A stretch of DNA of 30,077 nt from the NCBI GenBank assembly GCA_003567805.1, contig PWYP01000130.1:1-30077 (forward strand). Reading direction: 5' to 3'. This DNA comes from PVC group bacterium (GTDB taxonomy: Bacteria; Verrucomicrobiota; Kiritimatiellia; UBA8416). The stretch's first letter is position 1, and the number at the start of each line of letters is the position of its first letter. The translations under genes and the position numbers were made by a program. The notes below the pieces were generated by a model that was not told where the DNA came from, ran no database searches, and saw only the letters and a program-made list of their open reading frames with translations. This document shows, one piece after another, positions 8,259 through 16,498 of the stretch.

Positions 8259-9410
8259 ATGTCGCTACCAAAAGTAATTATCATAGGAGGAGGCTTTGCT
8301 GGCCTAGCCGCCGCGCGCAAGCTACGTTGTGCTGTGCAGCGCGGATTATGCGAGGCCACCCTGATCGACAGCAATCCGGTGACCAGCATGGTCCCGGCAT
8401 TACCCGATTATGCGGCAGGTCTGATTCCCCACGACTGGGTAACGGCCCCCATACATAAACATCTTCCTTCTAGCATCACATTTCTGCATGACTGCGTAAC
8501 TGGGTTTTCTCTCGCGAAGAAGATCATCAACACGAAACATCATAACATTTCGTTCGACTATCTCATCGTTGCACTGGGATCCCAATCAGCTCCCCCACCC
8601 GAGATCCTGCAAAACACAACCACCCACACCATTACCAATATAGCCGATGCAACAGTGTTAAAGAAATCTTTTGACCATCTGCTAGCTACTTCTCAGGCAC
8701 CGTCTGTAGTCATCAATGGAGCGGGTTACACGGGGATTGAACTCGCCATATGCATGGCACGGCGAGCAACGCGTGACAACGCCTCCCTCGATATCCATCT
8801 TGTCGAGCAACGCGAGGACATCATGACATTTCTCCCGCCAAAAGATCAGCAACGTGTTCTCCGCAGTATCAAGCGGCACGGTATAAAATTACATAAAGAT
8901 TGCCATATTTCCTCGGTGCAAAATGACAAGCTACAGTTATCCAACGGAACAACGATCATATCCCCCATGATATGTAGGACAGAGGGTACCGTGGCCCCCG
9001 TCTCGGCAGCAGAACAAAACATACCGCAACTATATGACGGCAGGATACAAGTTCAACCGACGCTAGCACTGGAAGGATTCCCACACGTCCTCGCTGCAGG
9101 AGATGCGGCCGCCTTCTCAATCCCTCATGGCTATTTGCGCAAAGCGGTCAATTTTGCATTCTACGCAGGTGCGCATGCGGGCATGAATGTTGTACGTGCC
9201 CTTCAAAACCGCCCCATGCGTCCGTTCAAACCAATCGACTTAGGATGGGTAATTCCGCTGGGGAATGATAGTGTAGGGCAAGCCTTCGGATCGCTTCCTT
9301 TGAAAGGCAAAATGGGCTTGCGCATGCATTACGTCATGTGTGGATATAGAAACTACAGTCTAAAGAATTTTTACAAACTACTCGGGCATGCCGTCCGAGC
9401 GGGGACATAA
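8259..9410 (+). CDS. NDH-2-like FAD/NAD(P) oxidoreductase
   Basis: Flavoprotein of the pyridine-nucleotide-disulfide class, probably a peripheral membrane NADH:quinone oxidoreductase relative. The FAD-binding GGGFAG loop is at residues 10-15, a second dinucleotide fold begins at GAGYTGIE (154-161), and the late FAD motif AAGDAA is at 279-284. Length (383 aa) fits type II NADH dehydrogenases. The region that normally carries the quinone-site AQxAxQ pattern reads KAVNFAFYAG here, so electron acceptor and donor are uncertain; other members of the superfamily use sulfide or other quinone-linked substrates. The start is the ATG at 8259 (MSLPKV...); a TTG three codons earlier is the alternative, and no good Shine-Dalgarno precedes either. 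DoxX follows 27 bp downstream, suggesting an operon. Confidence 0.75.
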   Translation: MSLPKVIIIGGGFAGLAAARKLRCAVQRGLCEATLIDSNPVTSMVPALPDYAAGLIPHDWVTAPIHKHLPSSITFLHDCVTGFSLAKKIINTKHHNISFDYLIVALGSQSAPPPEILQNTTTHTITNIADATVLKKSFDHLLATSQAPSVVINGAGYTGIELAICMARRATRDNASLDIHLVEQREDIMTFLPPKDQQRVLRSIKRHGIKLHKDCHISSVQNDKLQLSNGTTIISPMICRTEGTVAPVSAAEQNIPQLYDGRIQVQPTLALEGFPHVLAAGDAAAFSIPHGYLRKAVNFAFYAGAHAGMNVVRALQNRPMRPFKPIDLGWVIPLGNDSVGQAFGSLPLKGKMGLRMHYVMCGYRNYSLKNFYKLLGHAVRAGT

Positions 9411-9437
9411 CGAACACACAAACAAAAAGGAGTACAC

Positions 9438-9869
9438 ATGAAAGGACTACAGTATTATCTCTGGCGCGCCAAACCAGAAGGCAACCTCGCATATCTGGCA
9501 CTACGCATCTTTGTCGGAATCGCCATGTTTACACATGGTTACGGCAAACTGACAGCCGGTCCTGACCGTTGGCGTGCTCTCGGAGGTGTAATGGGCTCAA
9601 TCGGGATTCCCGGACCAGCCGTTTTCTGGGGGTTCATGGCAGCCTTTGCAGAAAGCATCGGGGCAATCATGCTCGCAATCGGATTGCTCACACCTGTTGC
9701 CGCGTTCCTGATAGCAGTTACCATGTTTGTAGCAGTATTTGTTGCACATGCAGGGGACCCCTTTGGCGCACGGGAACTTGGTCTCATGTTTTTTTTCACA
9801 TCCCTGCTGTTCATGCTTAAGGGAGCGGGAACCTACTCCATTGACCGCTGGCTTCCCCAACGTAAATAG
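9438..9869 (+). CDS. DoxX family membrane protein
   Basis: Four-helix membrane protein of the DoxX family (143 aa). The FVGIAMFTHGYGKL segment after a short amphipathic start is typical, followed by hydrophobic segments at about 65-85, 88-108 and 112-130. DoxX relatives occur with quinone-linked oxidoreductases and detoxification modules, and the neighbouring NDH-2-like flavoprotein fits that. The ATG is preceded by AAAAAGGAG at ideal spacing, the best ribosome site in this cluster. A terminator-like hairpin follows the stop codon. Confidence 0.85.
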   Translation: MKGLQYYLWRAKPEGNLAYLALRIFVGIAMFTHGYGKLTAGPDRWRALGGVMGSIGIPGPAVFWGFMAAFAESIGAIMLAIGLLTPVAAFLIAVTMFVAVFVAHAGDPFGARELGLMFFFTSLLFMLKGAGTYSIDRWLPQRK

Positions 9870-9905
9870 CACAAGATCGCCACGGAACGTGTATGGCGTA
9901 TATAT

Positions 9906-9949
9906 AGATTGCGGGGACGGTGCCTACGCATAGTTGCCGCAATCTTTTG
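9906..9949 (+). terminator. Intrinsic terminator or attenuator after doxX
   Basis: A perfect 9-bp inverted repeat, AGATTGCGG (9906-9914) and CCGCAATCT (9937-9945), encloses a 22-nt loop and is followed directly by TTTTGT. It lies 36 bp after the DoxX stop and about 30-40 bp before the likely start of the polyprenyl synthase gene. It could end the NDH-2-like/DoxX transcript or act as a partial terminator that lowers synthase expression. Confidence 0.6.
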
Positions 9950-9977
9950 TACTTCCACGAGCACCATATCATGTAAG

Positions 9978-10838
9978 ATGAAAACGATGACCGCCATAAA
10001 CCAAGATTTCCTGCAGGCCGTACGTGACGAAATCAAAACGACGCTTGCCGAAACCGTGCTGGCTCGTAGCATGGAAACGGAAATCGATTCTTTACTGAGT
10101 GGTAAAATGCTGCGTACGCAGCTCATGTTCACTCTCGGCAACGCCATTGGCACCCCAAAACACAAGTGCCTGACGGCTGCTGCAGCGGTAGAGATGCTAC
10201 ATGCCGCCAGCCTGCTGCACGATGACGTCGTTGACGGCGGCCAACTGCGGAGAGGCGCTCCCGCGCTATGGGTAACACATGGTCCCAAGGTAGCCGTACT
10301 GACGGGAGACATGCTTTTGAGTTTGGCCTTTGCAAAGATGGCGAGATCACATCCTTACGCCGTGCCCGCTTTGGCGACAACACTTCAAGACATGTGTGAC
10401 GCAGAAATCGAACAGGAGTTCGCAGATAACCACAAAACGGTTGCATGGGACGACTGCATCCGTATTGCCCGTGGAAAAACCGGCAGTTTATTCGGATTCA
10501 CAGCCTATTGTGCTGCCGGTGAACCATCCTCGCTCGCCGATGATCTCGCAAAAGCTGGCACCCAGCTCGGCGTGGCCTATCAACTTGCCGATGATCTCCT
10601 GGATCTGCAACATAATGAAGCCGCAATCGGCAAAACGCTAGGCACAGATGCCGCTTCCGGGAAAAATACCGCCGCCACACTTCTCGAACATACGCACCAG
10701 ACCCCCGCTTCTCTCATACAGCCAATTCTGGACGAAGCAACCAATGCCTTGGCTGCATGGCCGCTCGTGCAGCAAGCCCTGCAAACATACATCCATGGCA
10801 CCTTGCAACCACTCATCGAAACATACACAACCGCATGA
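9978..10838 (+). CDS. Trans-polyprenyl diphosphate synthase family protein
   Basis: Prenyl chain elongation enzyme, probably making the all-trans tail for menaquinone. From the ATG at 9978, the first aspartate-rich motif DDVVD is at residues 82-86 within SLLHDDVVDGGQLRRG. The second, DDLLD, is at 205-209, followed by GKTLGTDAASGKNT as in the family. Differences from typical octaprenyl/heptaprenyl synthases are GKMLR where GKRLR is usual and a somewhat short total length (286 aa against about 320). An ATG three codons later (9987) is also possible. The open frame extends 23 codons upstream, but that would run into the hairpin at 9906-9945. Context with menA supports a quinone role; chain length cannot be read from sequence. 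Confidence 0.82.
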   Translation: MKTMTAINQDFLQAVRDEIKTTLAETVLARSMETEIDSLLSGKMLRTQLMFTLGNAIGTPKHKCLTAAAAVEMLHAASLLHDDVVDGGQLRRGAPALWVTHGPKVAVLTGDMLLSLAFAKMARSHPYAVPALATTLQDMCDAEIEQEFADNHKTVAWDDCIRIARGKTGSLFGFTAYCAAGEPSSLADDLAKAGTQLGVAYQLADDLLDLQHNEAAIGKTLGTDAASGKNTAATLLEHTHQTPASLIQPILDEATNALAAWPLVQQALQTYIHGTLQPLIETYTTA

Positions 10839-10926
10839 GCCGCCAACCAGTAACTTCAACTCCACATACTGCACATTGTGGGTTTGCTTTCCTTTCGACA
10901 CAAAAATACAGTTTTCCATTTCACCC

Positions 10927-10997
10927 AGATTAAGGCGAAAGATAAGATGGAAAGATAAGGGGACAGCTAAATTAACTTTAATCTTTCGCCCTAATCT
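10927..10997. repeat. 17-bp inverted repeat around a GGGGACAGCTAAATT core
   Basis: The arms AGATTAAGGCGAAAGAT (10927-10943) and ATCTTTCGCCCTAATCT (10981-10997) are reverse complements with one mismatch. The 37-bp interior includes GGGGACAGCTAAATTAAC. This layout resembles REP-type or MITE-like palindromes mobilised by Y1 (RAYT/IS200-like) transposases, but no transposase is present. That reading is an inference from the core word and the symmetry. Confidence 0.6.
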
Positions 10998-11147
10998 CCT
11001 GTACATGCGCAGTCCCTAAACTCCAACAGTTACCAGCCTGTTTTTGCCCGGGACCTCAGGCGGCCGCTAGGTTGTAACTTCAACCTTTACTGCAAGATGT
11101 TGTGATTTTACCAACCGACCACACAATATAATCGACCTATTCGGAAC

Positions 11148-11224
11148 ACGATTACGGGCGACGATTACGGATTACGTGGAGAGCGAGGCACCAATCGTCC
11201 ATCGTAATCGTCGCCCGCAATCGT
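11148..11224. repeat. 22-bp inverted repeat with ACGATTACG words
   Basis: Bases 11148-11169 and 11203-11224 are reverse complements with a single mismatch. The first arm reads ACGATTACGGGCGACGATTA and continues CG. A 33-bp spacer with further ATTACG/CGTAATCG words lies between. In RNA it would form a stable hairpin. It lies in the region where plus- and minus-strand genes converge, so it may serve as a transcript end or be a dispersed repeat. Confidence 0.65.
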
Positions 11225-11300
11225 CCACCGGCCCGAAGTTTCATCATGCATCATCTGGGCAGCCCAAGTGCCGTTACTAACCACCAACAAAAGCAGATGA

Positions 11301-13982
11301 CTACACCATCGCCAGAAACGCTTCAACCGCATCCAGAAACTCTTCTTCATCATGTATGGGAACCGTAGTCACAGGGACACTGCTGCGGAACCAATGACCA
11401 TACGATTTCGACAAAATACGGCGATCCGAAATTACCACCACACCACGATCCTGCCGATGCCGGATTAGCCGCCCGAACCCTTGCCGGAAACGTATCACCG
11501 CCTGCGGCAATGAATATCCCCGAAACGCGCTCTGCCCCGCAGCTTCCAACGCCTCGCACCGTGCCTCGATCACAGGGTCTGTAAACACAGGAAAAGGCAA
11601 ACGTGCCATCACGACACAAGAGAGACTTTCTCCCGCCACATCCACACCTTCCCAAAACGAGTGTGTTCCCATTAATACGGAAGCAATTTCCGTGCGAAAG
11701 GTCTCCATCAAATACTCTCTCGATAAAGCCTCGCCCTGCGCCAATACAGAAATTCCCTTTGCATGCAGTGATTCGCGCACATGCGCGGTAACGTGCTGCA
11801 GCATCACATAATTCGTAAAGAGCGTTAACCCGCGCCCGCCTGTTCGAAGATATAAGCGCGCCAGCAGTGTGCTGAGGGCTTCCATATATGCCTGTTCCCC
11901 ATCAGCTGTAGGCTCAGGCAAAAACATCGGCACCAACATCGTCGCCTGGTCCTCGTATCGAAAAGGTGTGCCCACATTCAGCGCAACCAAACGATCCGGA
12001 TCAACCTGATCCAGTCCCAACCGACCAGCCAAAAAATCAAATCTTTCTCGCACCGTCATCGTAGCCGATGTAAACACGATCGAGGAGTGATTCACATACA
12101 GCTGATCCAACAGTTGCGATCCTACATGAATCGGAGCACTCAATAACCTTCCTTCGCCAGCGATCCGACCATCTCGCTCGGCCCAATACACCATGTCCGG
12201 CGCATCTAATGCCATCATGTATCCCAGATCGTCCTGCAGGGCTTGCAAGCCGCCCCGTATCGCAGAAAAATCAATCGTCATCGCCCGAATACCAGGCGGA
12301 ATCTCCTCCTCCGGATTCTCGAGCACCTCCAGCAAAACCTGTAACGAAGACACCACCTCTGCCAAAGCCGTCCGCATCTTCTGCTCAGCCTCACCTAATG
12401 CCTGCCAAAGTGGACTATCGCGAAAAGCACTCCGCAATCGCCGCAAACCTTTATCAGCACAAATCGTTCCGATCGCCGTAAAAAACGGATCCAGCGTCTG
12501 CTCCCATTGCTGCACAGCCTGCTGAATTTGTGCCGGCGTGGATTCCAGCAGCCGATGTGGACACATCCCCAATTGCTTCGACAACAACGGCAACAATCCC
12601 GTACCGCGTCCCCGCAGACGTAACCGCCCCAATCGGCGCATGAAGTACCGCAAGCGCGGACGCGAAATTTCCACCGTGAAGTACCGTGTGGCGGCATCCT
12701 CCAGATTGTGCGCTTCATCCAACACCAGATGCGCGTGTTCAGGAAGGGCCTGCGCCCCCTCGGTCATTTCCGACAATACCAAGGCATGATTCGCAACAAC
12801 AATATCAGCCGCCTGGGCACGAGCACGAGCACGCCGCACAAAGCACTGCTTATAGAAGCGGCAACTCCTCCCCGAACATTCATCTGCTCCAGCCGTAATA
12901 TCTTGTACAAACGGATGCGCATCACGCGACTCCATACCGCTTACTTCCGACAAATCCCCCGTCAACGTCTCCCCAAGCCATACCACTACGGATGCCGCCA
13001 ATGCATGCTGCCCCATACGCAACGAAAAATCTGCATTCCCCAGAAGTTGCTCGAATTTGCGCATGCACAGATAATTCCCCCGCCCCTTGATCAACGCAGC
13101 TTTGAAACGGGTCCCCGTAACACGCTGGATCAGAGGAATGTCCTTTTCATACAATTGCGATTGCAAATTCTTGGTATTCGTACTCACCACAACCGGCGTA
13201 CGATTCTGCAAAGACCAGAAAACGGCAGGAATCAGATACGCTAGACTTTTTCCCGTCCCCGTCCCCGCTTCGCAAAGCAGGTGCTTTTGTGCATTAAAGG
13301 CATCGATCACCGCGCGGGACATCTCCAATTGTCCATCGCGCGTCTCGTAGGTGGATACATGCTGCGAAAACAGTCCCCCCGCGCCAAGCATATCCTCTGC
13401 CAAATGAATATCCAATGCTGTCCACGCCTCTGGATCCATTTGACGCACCGGGACTTCCGGCGGGACTTCCGTGACCACAACATCTGCAAGCTGCGTGATA
13501 TCCTCGCCACTTGGGGTAGACATTTCACGCAGATAGCGCTGCCCTTCAAAGAAGGCGTATAGCCCCGTCTCTTTGGGCAACAATTGGCAAATGGCCTGCA
13601 GTTGTGCAATTGCCAAGGCAGATGCCCGTTCACACAATTCGCAATACACCATGAAGCAGGCAACCACATCGTCAGCCGCATCTATACCAAAATAATTCGC
13701 GAGACGGGACAAACCAGCGTCAGGCACCTGCGGCATCAGAATCGCCGCCAGATCTTCCAACGCCAAGAGAGAGAAACCGTCCTCCAAGGCCATCAAAAGA
13801 GCGTCCGGCAAAGTGCCACATTGCACGACCTGCATCCCCGGCTCGCAGAGTGCATGCAAAGCTGAAATGGAATCGAACCTCGCATGACATCCTTGCCCTT
13901 CATAGCAGGCACCGGCCCATGCCTCAGGGCTTTCTCCAGAACATGACCCTACCAGAATAACGGTTTTGCTGTTGGACTCCAT
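11301..13982 (-). CDS. dinG: DinG-type XPD-family DNA helicase with degenerate exonuclease-like N-terminus
   Basis: Superfamily 2, Fe-S cluster DNA helicase (893 aa), 5'-3' by family, in DNA repair and R-loop or G4 resolution. Walker A EAGTGTGKS is at 238-246 and the DEAH box at 422-425. Four cysteines C306, C369, C374 and C380 sit as expected for the 4Fe-4S cluster. The arginine-rich motif VI (QGFGRLIRHRQDRG) is near residue 840. The first 150 residues resemble the end of a DnaQ-type exonuclease (LLALEDLAAILMPQVPDAGL, 72-91), but the catalytic acidic motifs are not visible, so nuclease activity is unlikely. It is read away from mrp on the same strand after a 323-bp gap. No strong ribosome site precedes the ATG at 13982. 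Confidence 0.87.
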   Translation of the reverse strand: MESNSKTVILVGSCSGESPEAWAGACYEGQGCHARFDSISALHALCEPGMQVVQCGTLPDALLMALEDGFSLLALEDLAAILMPQVPDAGLSRLANYFGIDAADDVVACFMVYCELCERASALAIAQLQAICQLLPKETGLYAFFEGQRYLREMSTPSGEDITQLADVVVTEVPPEVPVRQMDPEAWTALDIHLAEDMLGAGGLFSQHVSTYETRDGQLEMSRAVIDAFNAQKHLLCEAGTGTGKSLAYLIPAVFWSLQNRTPVVVSTNTKNLQSQLYEKDIPLIQRVTGTRFKAALIKGRGNYLCMRKFEQLLGNADFSLRMGQHALAASVVVWLGETLTGDLSEVSGMESRDAHPFVQDITAGADECSGRSCRFYKQCFVRRARARAQAADIVVANHALVLSEMTEGAQALPEHAHLVLDEAHNLEDAATRYFTVEISRPRLRYFMRRLGRLRLRGRGTGLLPLLSKQLGMCPHRLLESTPAQIQQAVQQWEQTLDPFFTAIGTICADKGLRRLRSAFRDSPLWQALGEAEQKMRTALAEVVSSLQVLLEVLENPEEEIPPGIRAMTIDFSAIRGGLQALQDDLGYMMALDAPDMVYWAERDGRIAGEGRLLSAPIHVGSQLLDQLYVNHSSIVFTSATMTVRERFDFLAGRLGLDQVDPDRLVALNVGTPFRYEDQATMLVPMFLPEPTADGEQAYMEALSTLLARLYLRTGGRGLTLFTNYVMLQHVTAHVRESLHAKGISVLAQGEALSREYLMETFRTEIASVLMGTHSFWEGVDVAGESLSCVVMARLPFPVFTDPVIEARCEALEAAGQSAFRGYSLPQAVIRFRQGFGRLIRHRQDRGVVVISDRRILSKSYGHWFRSSVPVTTVPIHDEEEFLDAVEAFLAMV

Positions 13983-14305
13983 AATCGGAAAACATACCCC
14001 AAAGCCACCCTAGCTGCAAGTGCACGGGTGTGCGTTTTTCGTTTCCAACGGACTGACAGAAAGTCAGAAAAAACAAAAAAAGAACTTCCTGCTAAACAAG
14101 GCCAAAGACGTATTGACAGACCGTAGTTTTCGGATGTTTCACCTGATTATTGGATATTCCTTGTTGGGTATTGGACGTTGACCGAATTGTCTAAAATCTC
14201 GCTACATACTGCACGACGATGTATTCCCACATTGCAACGCACTCCTGTTGACGCACCCGCCACCCGCCTGCCCACCGTAACGTTAGCGATGGTGGGATGC
14301 CGAGG
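13983..14305. other. Gene-free interval between mrp and dinG
   Basis: No gene is visible. It must hold the dinG leader and the mrp 3' end. A small inverted repeat CTGAC-AGAAA-GTCAG lies at 14053-14067 beside an A-rich run. Repeat words ATTGGATATT (14149-14158) and ATTGGACGTTGA (14170-14181) belong to the same family as the window start. CCCACC (14271-14276) can pair with GGTGGG (14291-14296) just past the mrp stop codon, but no T-run follows. Confidence 0.6.
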
Positions 14306-15613
14306 CTACTTTCCCTCTGCCAGCGCCACAATCGTCTTATAGGGAAAGAACCCCGTATTGTGTCCATCCGACCAACTGATGCCCAACGCGTAATTTCCGA
14401 TCGTACGCAATTCCAATGCTTGAATATCTGCAGGCACACGCTCCGGATCCAAAATCGGTTTGTGCGTCATTTCATCCACGCATAATGCGCAACCACAAGC
14501 TAACCGCAGCGTCCGATTCGCAACAGATGTGGTCCGACCATCCGACCAATGCAAATGAATGTGACTTTCCGTTGCCTCCACCTCGGGCCGCTCCGGGCGA
14601 TGCAACTGATGTTTGCCAAGTGCCATAATCACAGCATCTGTCGTTTCAGTAGCCTCGGGTGTCTCAGCCAAGGCATCGATGTTGCCCTGTAACCCATTGC
14701 GAAGCGGTAAGCTCGCTAATGTTTCCAGACCAAATCGTTCCTGCAAGGAACTCCCGCCAGACGGTCCAAAGATAAAATGCTGCTTGTCGCACCCATCACA
14801 AAGGAAATACGCCATATTTTCCACAACACCAATAACCGGCACATCCACCTTCTCGAACATCAAAATACCCTTGCGTACGTCGGTCAGCGATAGTGCATGC
14901 GGTGTGGTCACGATAACAGCAGCATCAATTTGCGCCTGCTGGGATAACGTCAATTGCACATCGCCTGTACCTGGCGGAAAATCCACCACCAGATAATCCA
15001 GTTCCCCCCATGCGACCTGGTGTAACAGTTGCTGCACAAAATTCGAAACCATCGGCCCCCGCATCACAGCAGGCTGATCTCCCAGCATAAATCCAAATGA
15101 CATGACAGATACACCTTCCGCTTCGCGTGGAAGTATATATTTATCCTCCGTTGTTTCTACACCCGTGTCATGCAATTGAAACAACGTCGGCACCGACGGA
15201 CCAAAGATGTCCGCATCCAGCAACCCTGTCCGGTAACCGCGACGTGCAAGATTAACCGCCAACATCCCCGCCACTGTCGATTTACCCACGCCTCCTTTGC
15301 ACGATGTAACGGCAATGATGTTGCCAACCTTCGACAATCCACTCCCTTGCGCCAACTTCCGTTCCGGGCGAGCACGCGCCGTCATGTGTACTTCCACTTC
15401 CTCTACCCCCGGCAAGGCAGCCACAACCTTCTCCGCCTGCTCCTGGAACTGATCCTTGATCGGACAAGCCGGCGTCGTTAACTCAATCGTGAAGGCCACC
15501 CGCTTATCCGTAATCCGAATATCCTGCACAAACCCTAAACTGACGATATCCTGATGAAAGTCCGGGTCAATAATCACCCGCAATGCATCCAATACGTCTT
15601 TTTCCACAATCAT
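14306..15613 (-). CDS. mrp: Mrp/ApbC-type Fe-S cluster carrier ATPase with DUF971 tail
   Basis: P-loop ATPase of the Mrp/NBP35 family that carries Fe-S clusters to client enzymes in the cytoplasm. Three parts are visible: an N-terminal MIP18/DUF59 domain (about 1-85), the deviant Walker A CKGGVGKST (105-113) with the bridging CxxC CDGC (272-275), and a C-terminal DUF971 (GBBH-like N) domain (about 347-431) with HWSDGRTT and GCALC. The three-domain fusion (435 aa) is longer than the plain Mrp of about 370 aa. Start is supported by GAGAGGT just upstream of the ATG. It is divergent from sodA across 182 bp and upstream of dinG, itself an Fe-S enzyme, on the same strand. Confidence 0.9.
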   Translation of the reverse strand: MIVEKDVLDALRVIIDPDFHQDIVSLGFVQDIRITDKRVAFTIELTTPACPIKDQFQEQAEKVVAALPGVEEVEVHMTARARPERKLAQGSGLSKVGNIIAVTSCKGGVGKSTVAGMLAVNLARRGYRTGLLDADIFGPSVPTLFQLHDTGVETTEDKYILPREAEGVSVMSFGFMLGDQPAVMRGPMVSNFVQQLLHQVAWGELDYLVVDFPPGTGDVQLTLSQQAQIDAAVIVTTPHALSLTDVRKGILMFEKVDVPVIGVVENMAYFLCDGCDKQHFIFGPSGGSSLQERFGLETLASLPLRNGLQGNIDALAETPEATETTDAVIMALGKHQLHRPERPEVEATESHIHLHWSDGRTTSVANRTLRLACGCALCVDEMTHKPILDPERVPADIQALELRTIGNYALGISWSDGHNTGFFPYKTIVALAEGK

Positions 15614-15705
15614 CTTTACCTCTCAAATTCTACATTCTCCGCCATTGAGGTTATCAACAGACGCTCTCGTTCTTTTATCCTGTAAGCTTTTTCATTTGAA
15701 AACGT

Positions 15706-15773
15706 ACACTTTATGTGTAGTTTTACTACATGTGTATTACATAAAATCACAGATTCACGCGATTGTGAATCGC
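15706..15773 (+). promoter_or_regulatory. Palindromes in the sod leader
   Basis: Upstream of the superoxide dismutase gene TGTAG-TTTTA-CTACA forms a small dyad (about 15716-15730). GATTCAC (15752-15758) pairs with GTGAATC (15765-15771), and GCGATT-GTG-AATCGC (15759-15773) forms a competing perfect dyad. The last two overlap, so only one could form at a time, and they end about 12 nt before the GGAGG ribosome site. These are candidate operator or leader elements; I could not place a confident -35/-10 pair. Confidence 0.4.
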
Positions 15774-15795
15774 AAACCTGAAACGGAGGGGCAAA

Positions 15796-16422
15796 ATGGC
15801 ACATTCAGTACCTGAACTAACCTATGATGTAGCAGCGTTGGAGCCGCATATTGATGCAAAGACGATGACGTTTCATCACGACAAGCATCACGCAGCCTAT
15901 GTCACCAAACTCAACGAAGCACTAGAGAAAGCACCAGAGCTGGCAGACAAGTCTCTGGAAAGCATTCTTGCTGATCTCAGTGCGGTCCCGGAGGCCATCC
16001 GTACAGCCGTACGTAACAATGGCGGTGGCCATTTCAATCATACTCTCTTCTGGCAGATTATCGGGCCAGATGCAGGCGGCGCTCCGAGTGGTGAACTCGC
16101 CGCAGCGATCGATGCAGAACTGGGTGGTTTTGAAGCCTTCAAGGAGGCTTTCTCCCAAGCGGCAGCCACGCGCTTCGGGTCGGGTTGGGCTTGGCTTGTC
16201 GTGAAAGCCGACGGCAAACTCGCAGTTGGATCTACGCCGAATCAGGACAACCCTCTGATGGCTGGCGTCAGCGAGCTCACAGGAACACCGGTGCTCGGGC
16301 TAGACGTATGGGAGCATGCGTATTATCTGAACTACCAGAACCGCCGTCCGGATTACATCGCAGCATGGTGGAACGTTGTAAACTGGAGCAAAGCTAACGA
16401 GCTATACTTGGCTGCCAAATAA
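15796..16422 (+). CDS. sodA: Superoxide dismutase, Mn-type of the Fe/Mn family
   Basis: Converts superoxide to oxygen and hydrogen peroxide in the cytoplasm; no signal peptide is present. All four metal ligands are visible: H27 in TFHHDKHH, H82 in HFNHTLFW, and D170 and H174 in [16 protein letters not shown] together with TPNQDNPL (147-154, the Gln contributed from the C-terminal half) is the pattern of manganese enzymes, though cambialistic use is possible. Length (208 aa) is normal. Start is supported by ACGGAGGGG seven bases upstream. A strong terminator follows the stop codon and a BLUF gene lies beyond it. Confidence 0.95.
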   Translation: MAHSVPELTYDVAALEPHIDAKTMTFHHDKHHAAYVTKLNEALEKAPELADKSLESILADLSAVPEAIRTAVRNNGGGHFNHTLFWQIIGPDAGGAPSGELAAAIDAELGGFEAFKEAFSQAAATRFGSGWAWLVVKADGKLAVGSTPNQDNPLMAGVSELTGTPVLGLDVWEHAYYLNYQNRRPDYIAAWWNVVNWSKANELYLAAK

Positions 16423-16433
16423 CAGAACGCAAA

Positions 16434-16472
16434 AAAAAGGGCGGTAAAGAAATAGATTTTACCGCCCTTTTT
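16434..16472 (+). terminator. Strong intrinsic terminator after sodA
   Basis: AAAAGGGCGGTAAA (16435-16448) pairs perfectly with TTTACCGCCCTTTT (16458-16471) around a 9-nt loop, followed by further T bases. An A-run precedes the left arm, so it could work in both directions. It starts about 12 bp after the sodA stop and ends 27 bp before the BLUF start codon. Confidence 0.92.
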
Positions 16473-16498
16473 ATGCACGCACGGAAAGGATACGCATC

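Larger units (their letters stand above)
10839..11300. other. Gene-free 462-bp interval rich in inverted repeats
   Basis: No convincing gene lies between the polyprenyl synthase and the DinG-type helicase, which converge here. The interval holds two long inverted repeats (listed separately), a small perfect palindrome AGGTTGTAACTTCAACCT (11069-11086), and a copy of the ATGCATCATCTGGG module (about 11243-11256) also seen at the window start. A 62-codon frame at 11165-11353 on the minus strand begins with a signal-like stretch but overlaps the helicase end and runs through repeat sequence, so I do not call it. Confidence 0.7.

Noticed and set aside
11165..11353. 62-codon minus-strand frame starting with a signal-peptide-like stretch
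   Set aside because: It overlaps the dinG 3' end in another frame and continues through repeat sequence shared with the window start, so the resemblance is likely chance.
14271..14296. CCCACC/GGTGGG hairpin as a terminator for mrp
   Set aside because: The stem is only 6 bp with a 14-nt loop and no T-run on the minus strand, so a terminator call is not justified.
15616..15804. 62-codon minus-strand frame just upstream of mrp
   Set aside because: It covers the sodA leader and start codon, shows no motif or ribosome site, and is explained by the divergent regulatory region.
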